Both the position numbers and the translations under genes were made by a program. From CAMAXB01 sp041746615 (GTDB lineage Bacteria > Verrucomicrobiota > Verrucomicrobiia > Opitutales > Opitutaceae), in contig JBGTGS010000032.1 of assembly GCA_041746615.1 (NCBI GenBank), positions 1-8,405 on the forward strand: a stretch of 8,405 bases of DNA. Direction: 5' to 3'. Shown one piece after another: positions 1-4,462 of the stretch; position 1 is the first letter of the stretch, and each line of letters starts with the position of its first letter. The notes under the pieces are model-generated. The model did no database searches and was not told where the DNA came from. It saw only the letters and a list, made by a program, of their open reading frames with translations.

Positions 1-1
1 G

Positions 2-223
2 GTGGTCGCGTCACGCATGGCGGTCGGCAACGCCGTGCAGCGCAACCGGGCCAAGCGCCGCCTGCGCGAGGCTTATCGCCACCATCAGGATCTCGTCCCC
101 GCCGGTTACGATTTGCTGCTTGTCGCTCGCACCGGGCTCAATCGGCTTGAGTATGCTGAGATCGAGGGGAAATTCGTGGACGCCTGTCGCAAAGTCTTCC
201 CCACCACCTCCCACGATGCCTGA
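2..223 (+). CDS. rnpA: Ribonuclease P protein component, 5'-truncated
   Basis: This is the C-terminal part of RnpA, the small basic protein that binds RNase P RNA and helps it cleave 5' leaders from pre-tRNAs. The diagnostic RNR box is clear: RNRAKRRLREAYR lies at about residues 14-26 of the visible part, followed by the usual YDLLLVAR strand and an amphipathic C-terminal helix. About 73 residues are visible. The family is normally about 110-130 residues, so roughly the first 40-50, including the pre-tRNA leader-binding cleft, lie off the left edge. The GTG at position 2 is read here as an internal valine and not as a start, because the RNR box should not be this close to an N-terminus. The stop codon overlaps the yidD start by 8 bases, which suggests translational coupling. 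Identification is firm. Confidence 0.95.
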   Translation: MVASRMAVGNAVQRNRAKRRLREAYRHHQDLVPAGYDLLLVARTGLNRLEYAEIEGKFVDACRKVFPTTSHDA

Positions 224-527
224 ACGTCTTTTCCAGCTCCTGACCGCCGCCGCGCGGTTGCCTGCGCGAATGCTGCTCGGGGGCATCTGGTTGTATCAGC
301 GCACCCTTTCTCCGGTCATCCCGGCGGTCTTCGGCCCGACCTGTGGCTGCCGGTTTCATCCGACCTGTTCACACTATGCCGCCGAGGCCGTGCGGACCCA
401 CGGCGCGCTGACCGGTGCCTGGCTGGCCCTTCGCCGGCTCGTTCGCTGCACACCGCTGCATCCAGGCGGATTCGATTCCGTCCCGCCGCCCCGCCACCGA
501 TCCGGCCGGGTTTGCGTACGCACCTGA
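216..527 (+). CDS. yidD: Membrane protein insertion efficiency factor YidD
   Basis: YidD is a small inner-membrane-associated protein that assists YidC/Sec-dependent membrane protein insertion. The 103-residue product carries the family core: an N-terminal amphipathic/hydrophobic helix, YQRTLSP, CGCRFHPTCSHYAAEAV, and the C-terminal RCTPLHPGGFDSVP block. The three cysteines around CxCxxxPTC match the family. The start is ATG 216, inside the end of rnpA; a longer in-frame start at 120 would lie wholly within rnpA and is not needed. About 16 arginine- and proline-rich residues follow the GGFDSVP block, a modest extension. There is no evident Shine-Dalgarno sequence, so coupling to rnpA translation is likely. 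yidC begins 25 bases downstream, consistent with one operon. Confidence 0.93.
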   Translation: MPERLFQLLTAAARLPARMLLGGIWLYQRTLSPVIPAVFGPTCGCRFHPTCSHYAAEAVRTHGALTGAWLALRRLVRCTPLHPGGFDSVPPPRHRSGRVCVRT

Positions 528-552
528 TTTTCCACTGCCACTTTCTTTCCTA

Positions 553-2403
553 ATGGACAAACAGAATACGACCATCGGCGTCCTGCTGCTCATCGCGGCC
601 TTTGCCAGCCTCTACTTCAGCGCCCGGATGGCCCCACCGCCTCCGCCCGCGCGGGAGATGGCACCCCAGAGTGCACCGATGCCTGGATCCGAGAACGTTG
701 CCCCCGGGCCTGCGCAGAGCGGTTTTCCGGCGACCTCGCCCTCCGACGCGACCTTTGCGGCCGTTGCCAGCGCCAACACCAACGCCATCGTCACCACGCT
801 CGACAACGAGCACGTTCAGGTGCGCCTGACCGACTTTGGCGGTGCGATCCGTGATGTCGCCTTCCGCCAGTATTCATCCTCCCGGGACCGTCCCGAGGAT
901 CCGTATGTCTTCAACGCCCTGCATGCCGACCCGATGCTGGCGTTCACGGAGTTCCCCGGGCTGGATCGCTCGACCCGCTACACCCTTGTCAGCGCCACGT
1001 CCACCGAGGTGGTGTACCAGGCGGTGTTTGAAAACCGCGTTGAAGTGACGCGCCGCTACACCCTCCCGTCTCCCCGGGATACTTCGCGCGATCCATACCG
1101 CATCCGTCACGAGACCACCTTCCGCAATCTCACCGACATCACCACACCGCTGCCGCGTGCCACCTTCAGCCTCGGCACCACCGCCCTGGTCAGCGCCAAC
1201 GACTACGGCCAGTTCCTCAACGTGGCGGCCTTTGACGGCAAGGACGCTCATTACACCGACCGCGGCGACCTGGAGGGCGGCGGCTTTCTCAGCTGGTTTG
1301 GACTCAAGGATGGTTCTCCCCGGCCCTTCATCGAACTGCCCGTCGCGGTCAGCTGGGCCGCGATCAAAAACCAGTTTTTCGCCAGCATCTATTCGCCCGA
1401 CCAACCCGGCACGAGCGTGGTCACCCGCCGCATCGAGCTCCCGCCGTTTCCGGGTGCGACCCGCACCAATGTCGGCCTGACCGGTGCGGCCCGCTTCGAT
1501 GTGCCGGCGCTGCCCCCCGGCGGGTCCGCCACCCTGGGAGGAGACTTCTATGTCGGGCCGAAGGAATACATCCGGCTCACCAAGTTCGAGCGCGACGAGG
1601 ACCGGGTCATGCAGTTCGACCGGTACTTTTTCAACCGCATGCTCTTCTCCGGCTACGTTGCCCCCCTCATGAACACCCTCATGAACTGGACGCACAGCTG
1701 GACCGGCAACTGGGGTGTCGCGATCGTGCTCATGACGCTCATCCTGAAGATCGTCACGCTGCCCTTCACCCTGGCCGCGTCGCGCTCGGCCAAGCGCATG
1801 CAGAAATTGCAGCCTCTGATGAAGGAGGTGCGGGAGAAGCACAAGGATGACCCGGCGAAGCTCAACCAGGCCACCATCGCGATCTTCAAGGAGCACAAGG
1901 TGAACCCGATGGGCGGCTGTCTCCCCATCCTCATCACCATTCCTCTCTTCGTCGGCTTCTTCACCATGCTCCAGGGCACCGCCGAGCTGCGCTTCCAAAG
2001 TTTTCTCTGGTCGTCGGATCTCTCGGCCCCCGACACGGTTTTCCGGATCTTTGGCCTGCCGATCAACATCATGCCCCTGCTGATGGGTGCGACCATGGTC
2101 TACCAAATGAGGCTCACCCCGACGCCCACGGCCGACAGCACGCAGGCGACGATCTTCAAGCTGATGCCGATCATCTTCACCCTGATCTGCTACAACTTCG
2201 CCACCGCCCTCGCGCTGTACTCCACCATCAACGGCGTCCTGACCATCATCCAGCAGGTGCTCGTCAACAAGTTCACCAAGGACGAACCCCTCGCGGTCGC
2301 CGCACCCAAGACCGACGAAGCCGGCGTGCCCGTGGGCAATCCCTGGAAGAAACCCTCAAAGGACGTGAAGAAGGTGAAGAACGTTACGCCGAAGAAGAAA
2401 TAA
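553..2403 (+). CDS. yidC: Membrane protein insertase YidC (Gram-negative type)
   Basis: YidC inserts and folds inner-membrane proteins, alone or with SecYEG. The 616-residue product has an N-terminal signal-anchor helix (residues 7-23), a proline-rich linker with five consecutive prolines (28-32), the large periplasmic domain (about 77-345), and the conserved C-terminal insertase domain (about 365-585). The insertase domain contains NPMGGCLPILITIPLF (from residue 451) and a helical-hairpin cytoplasmic loop rich in Lys, Arg and Glu. The charged residue of the hydrophilic groove, Arg in E. coli YidC, is Lys399 here, so the positive charge is kept. The C-terminus is lysine-rich (KDVKKVKNVTPKKK), like tails reported to bind ribosomes in some YidC/Oxa1 proteins. 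The start is ATG 553; an in-frame start at 415 lies inside yidD and lacks YidC character. The leader is pyrimidine-rich with no Shine-Dalgarno sequence. Confidence 0.97.
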   Translation: MDKQNTTIGVLLLIAAFASLYFSARMAPPPPPAREMAPQSAPMPGSENVAPGPAQSGFPATSPSDATFAAVASANTNAIVTTLDNEHVQVRLTDFGGAIRDVAFRQYSSSRDRPEDPYVFNALHADPMLAFTEFPGLDRSTRYTLVSATSTEVVYQAVFENRVEVTRRYTLPSPRDTSRDPYRIRHETTFRNLTDITTPLPRATFSLGTTALVSANDYGQFLNVAAFDGKDAHYTDRGDLEGGGFLSWFGLKDGSPRPFIELPVAVSWAAIKNQFFASIYSPDQPGTSVVTRRIELPPFPGATRTNVGLTGAARFDVPALPPGGSATLGGDFYVGPKEYIRLTKFERDEDRVMQFDRYFFNRMLFSGYVAPLMNTLMNWTHSWTGNWGVAIVLMTLILKIVTLPFTLAASRSAKRMQKLQPLMKEVREKHKDDPAKLNQATIAIFKEHKVNPMGGCLPILITIPLFVGFFTMLQGTAELRFQSFLWSSDLSAPDTVFRIFGLPINIMPLLMGATMVYQMRLTPTPTADSTQATIFKLMPIIFTLICYNFATALALYSTINGVLTIIQQVLVNKFTKDEPLAVAAPKTDEAGVPVGNPWKKPSKDVKKVKNVTPKKK

Positions 2404-2416
2404 GGCCCCTGCGGCG

Positions 2417-2444
2417 AAATCCCAAATCCCAAGGGCCAAATCCC
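2417..2444. repeat. AAATCCC heptad tandem repeat downstream of yidC
   Basis: Four units sit in exact 7-base register: AAATCCC (2417), AAATCCC (2424), AAGGGCC (2431) and AAATCCC (2438). More degenerate A/C-rich sequence follows to about 2470. The repeat starts 14 bases after the yidC stop. It gives spurious reverse-strand reading frames rich in GIW/LGF residues, as expected from a heptad read in three frames. I associate this kind of heptad with intergenic regions of PVC-group bacteria, but I cannot verify that here. Function is unknown. Confidence 0.7.
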
Positions 2445-2474
2445 AAAAACAGAGCACCCGTAAATTCCAAAGAA

Positions 2475-2505
2475 TGAAGGACTGAAGGCTGAAGGGCTGA
2501 AAGTC
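2475..2505. repeat. Left arm: octamer tandem array TGAAGGNC
   Basis: Four units follow one another: TGAAGGAC (2475), TGAAGGC (2483, one base short), TGAAGGGC (2490) and TGAAAGTC (2498). The array is the inverse of the one at 2581-2612. Bases 2475-2494 are the reverse complement of 2580-2600 apart from one inserted T in the right arm. A transcript could therefore form a stem of about 20 base pairs closing a loop of about 85 bases. Confidence 0.75.
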
Positions 2506-2580
2506 TGGGAAAACATTCCAGCGGACATCTGGCCGGATTTTCATTCCTCCTCGCGCTCCCTTTCTCCAAGCCGGCTCGTC

Positions 2581-2612
2581 TTCAGCCTTTCAGTCCTTCA
2601 GTCTTTCAGCCT
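2581..2612. repeat. Right arm: octamer tandem array TTCAGYCY, inverse of the left arm
   Basis: Four exact-register octamers: TTCAGCCT (2581), TTCAGTCC (2589), TTCAGTCT (2597) and TTCAGCCT (2605), followed by a degenerate fifth, TTCTTATC, which ends three bases before the yebC ATG at 2624. The array supplies nearly all of the yebC leader, which contains no Shine-Dalgarno sequence. Inside the loop between the arms there is a second small inverted repeat, GCCGG (2532-2536) with CCGGC (2571-2575). Whether this is a transcription terminator for yidC, a leader structure for yebC, or an inert repeat cannot be told from sequence alone; there is no U-tract after the stem. Confidence 0.75.
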
Positions 2613-2623
2613 TTCTTATCCCC

Positions 2624-3376
2624 ATGGCCGGGCATAACAAATGGTCCAAAGTTAAGCGGCAGAAAGCCCTCACCGATTCCCGCAAGGGGAAGGTGTTCAG
2701 CCGGCTGTCGCGTGACATCACCCTCGCGGCGAAGTCCGGCGGGGGCGATCCCGAGGGGAACGCGCGCCTGCGCACCCTCCTGCTCAAGGCCCGCGAGGCC
2801 AACATGCCGGTCGACAACATCGATCGTGCCATCAAGAAGGGCACGGGGGAACTGCCCGGGGTCAGTTACGAGGACATTATTTATGAGGGCTACGGCCCGG
2901 GTGGGATCGCCTTCATCGTGAAGGTCACCACCGACAACAAGAACCGGGCGGCCTCGGATCTGCGTAGTCTATTTACCCGCTGTGGCGGCAGCCTTGCCGT
3001 CACCGGAGCGGTGGCCTTCCAGTTTCTGCACGCCGGTCAATTCCTGGTGGCGAAGGAGCATGTCAGCGAAGACCGGCTTATGGAGGTGATCCTTGAGGCC
3101 GGGGCGGATGACATCATCACCTCAGACCACGGTTACGAAGTGCGATGCGACGTCCACGTGTTCGACAAGGTTCTGCATGCGCTCGAGGATGCGAAGGTCC
3201 CGACGGAGAGCGCAGAGCTGGCTTATATCCCGACGGCACCCGTTCCGCTCACGGATGTGGAGATCGCGCGGACCATCGTCGCCCTGCATCATGCGCTCGA
3301 CGAGCACGAGGACGTGCAGGCGGTCTTCTCGAATGAAGAGATGGACGAGGCCACTTCCGCTGCGGTCCAGGAGTAG
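2624..3376 (+). CDS. yebC: YebC/PmpR/TACO1-family protein
   Basis: This 250-residue product matches the full usual length of the DUF28 family. The hallmark N-terminus MAGHNKWSKVKRQKA is intact and fixes the start at ATG 2624. Next come GGGDPEGNARLR (about residues 40-51), NMPVDNIDRAIKKGTGE (60-76), and YEGYGPGG (87-94), then the acidic second and third domains. The family was first described as DNA-binding regulators (PmpR, YebC). Its mitochondrial member TACO1 is a translation activator, and more recent work on bacterial members ties them to ribosomes stalling at proline runs. The role here should therefore be read as probable translation factor, with a regulatory role possible. The gene is often beside ruvC in proteobacteria but here follows yidC. 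The leader is a repeat array without a Shine-Dalgarno sequence. Confidence 0.95.
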   Translation: MAGHNKWSKVKRQKALTDSRKGKVFSRLSRDITLAAKSGGGDPEGNARLRTLLLKAREANMPVDNIDRAIKKGTGELPGVSYEDIIYEGYGPGGIAFIVKVTTDNKNRAASDLRSLFTRCGGSLAVTGAVAFQFLHAGQFLVAKEHVSEDRLMEVILEAGADDIITSDHGYEVRCDVHVFDKVLHALEDAKVPTESAELAYIPTAPVPLTDVEIARTIVALHHALDEHEDVQAVFSNEEMDEATSAAVQE

Positions 3377-3522
3377 AGGTCGAGCTGGTCTCGCAACGTG
3401 GTGTGCAAGCCCACCACCTACATCCCAACGGATGCACCATCGGTAGGCGGGGCTCCTTGCCATGAGCGGGAGCCTCTGCAACGTTTCCATAACCCCGCAC
3501 CACGTTCCCGCTTCACCCTCCC
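3377..3522. other. Non-coding gap with nested inverted repeats
   Basis: This 146-base gap has no credible gene. It holds a perfect 9-base inverted repeat, AACGTGGTG (3395-3403) and CACCACGTT (3498-3506), enclosing three shorter hairpin candidates: GTGGTG (3398-3403) with CACCAC (3412-3417), GATG (3431-3434) with CATC (3438-3441), and GGCTCC (3451-3456) with GGAGCC (3469-3474). The first hairpin competes with the outer stem for the same left arm. None is followed by a T-run, so a standard intrinsic terminator is not supported. A yebC terminator of unusual type, a dispersed intergenic repeat, or a structured leader of the next gene are all possible. Confidence 0.5.
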
Positions 3523-4176
3523 ATGTCCATCGACCCTCATGCTGAATTCGACCACACCGTCCTGGATATGATCGAGCACAGCCCCGTCGGCGCGGTGCCG
3601 GTCACGCCGTCGTATCAGGATGCCCTGAAGCGGCTCCAGGCGGCGCAGCAGGTTTACGCTCATGCCGATCATCCGGGCGGATATGTCACCGCGCGATCCC
3701 TGGCGGAGCTGCCGTTGTTTCACGCGCAGAATCTGGATGCGTTCATTGCGGGGAGCATCGCCGAGGAGGCGTTGGAATCCAACGGCAGTATTTATGACCG
3801 CTACGTGGGGTCACGTCCGGCTGGCGACCGCGACCGGGCGGAGGCCCTGCGCGATCTGGTAATCGGAAAGTCGACCCACCATCGCGCCAAGCACGGGGTG
3901 GAGGTCATTCACGATCCGCTGCACACGCTCTTTCTCGTGCCCGGGGCCGGACCGAATCCGGGGTTTCCTGGAAACTACCTCTATGGCTCGGTCTTTCACG
4001 TCGGTCCCGATGAGGCGACCGGCAACTGGGTGGTGGGGGTGCATGATTCCGGCGACGGCGAGGCCGTGTACAAGGTGCCGGCCCTGCCGGCGGCTTTGGA
4101 GAAGCTGCAGGAGGTGCTGGCGAGCGCGCCTTTTCACCTCGTAGAGATGGAGGCGCTGAGTTTTCGGATGACGTAA
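3523..4176 (+). CDS. Conserved-looking hypothetical protein, 217 aa
   Basis: I do not recognise this protein. It is 217 residues long and appears soluble: no signal peptide and no hydrophobic stretch long enough to span a membrane. The N-terminal third is mainly helical in composition (for example YQDALKRLQAAQQVYAHA at about residues 31-48). The middle contains a histidine-rich stretch, STHHRAKHGVEVIHDPLH (about 117-134). It is followed by a glycine/proline-rich turn region (LVPGAGPNPGFPGNY) and strand-like segments (SVFHVGPDE, NWVVGVHDSGDG). The ordered composition and codon use like the neighbours support a real gene. The ATG at 3523 has a pyrimidine-rich leader and no Shine-Dalgarno sequence. 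Its last 43 bases overlap the end of the opposite-strand zinc-finger gene. The clustered histidines could suggest metal binding, but no known motif matches, so function is left open. Confidence 0.75.
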   Translation: MSIDPHAEFDHTVLDMIEHSPVGAVPVTPSYQDALKRLQAAQQVYAHADHPGGYVTARSLAELPLFHAQNLDAFIAGSIAEEALESNGSIYDRYVGSRPAGDRDRAEALRDLVIGKSTHHRAKHGVEVIHDPLHTLFLVPGAGPNPGFPGNYLYGSVFHVGPDEATGNWVVGVHDSGDGEAVYKVPALPAALEKLQEVLASAPFHLVEMEALSFRMT

Positions 4177-4340
4177 TCGCCCGGACGCGTACCCATGCAC
4201 ACGGGATAGGCGGTGCAGCCCCAGAAATCCGAACCGGCCAGCGCACCATGCCGTACGGTACGCCGCACCATGAGTCGCTCACAGAGCGGGCATGTGGGAA
4301 GATCGTTCGGGAATCCTTCCTCGCGGTGTGAATTTGGCAT
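4134..4340 (-). CDS. Small topoisomerase-type C4 zinc-finger protein
   Basis: This short minus-strand gene encodes about 68 residues and is dominated by one zinc-finger of the kind found at the C-terminus of bacterial topoisomerase I. The pattern is Cys17-x2-Cys20-x21-Cys42-x5-Cys48, in the context CPLCERLMVRR and FWGCTAYPVCMGTRP. The FWGCxxYPxC core is characteristic of that family. In topoisomerase I such fingers bind single-stranded DNA; stand-alone copies occur widely but their role is not established. The start ATG at 4340 (MPNSHREEG) is preferred because residues upstream in the open frame (to 4493) do not look like protein. No Shine-Dalgarno sequence is seen. It converges on and overlaps the 217-aa gene by 43 bases, and is divergent from the TonB-dependent receptor gene, so it may share a promoter region with it. 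Confidence 0.8.
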   Translation of the reverse strand: MPNSHREEGFPNDLPTCPLCERLMVRRTVRHGALAGSDFWGCTAYPVCMGTRPGDYVIRKLSASISTR

Positions 4341-4462
4341 GAATTGCAAAGAAATGGCCCCTTGCCAGGGTCGGCAAGTCTTAAGGTTTGCATTTAGCCG
4401 GGGGATGGCCGTGCAAAGTGGGCTTGTCCACAGGATGATTTGTAGATTGATGAGGACAGCGT
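4341..4462. promoter_or_regulatory. Divergent intergenic region with a palindrome
   Basis: These 122 bases separate the zinc-finger gene from the receptor gene and must hold promoters for both if they are transcribed separately. A perfect inverted repeat, CTTGCC (4361-4366) and GGCAAG (4373-4378) with a 6-base centre, could be an operator. TGCAAAG occurs twice in the same orientation (4345-4351 and 4412-4418), with TTTGCA inverted at 4387-4392. No clear -35/-10 pair can be assigned. The regulator is unknown; receptor genes of this class are often controlled by iron or by their substrate, but no recognisable Fur box is seen. Confidence 0.35.
4452..4455 (+). promoter_or_regulatory. Shine-Dalgarno site of the receptor gene
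   Basis: GAGG stands 7 bases before the ATG at 4463. It is the only convincing Shine-Dalgarno match among the starts in this window and supports 4463 as the receptor start. Confidence 0.55.

Noticed and set aside
415..552. Longer N-terminus for YidC
   Set aside because: It would lie within yidD and lacks any YidC feature; MDKQNTTIGV followed by a membrane helix is the usual YidC start.
874..2106. 410-residue open frame on the minus strand across yidC
   Set aside because: Antisense shadow in GC-rich DNA: low-complexity, rich in Arg, Gly, Glu and His, no domain pattern, and it covers a certain gene.
2404..2437. GGCCC/GGGCC stem after yidC as an intrinsic terminator
   Set aside because: Five base pairs with a 24-base loop and no T-run; the match falls partly inside the heptad array.
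2190..2528. Minus-strand frames rich in FGIW/LGF motifs after yidC
   Set aside because: The repeated aromatic peptide is the translation of the AAATCCC heptad array; it is not a gene.
3451..3474. GGCTCC/GGAGCC hairpin as the yebC terminator
   Set aside because: A 6-base-pair stem with a 12-base loop and no following T-run; kept only as part of the inverted-repeat region.
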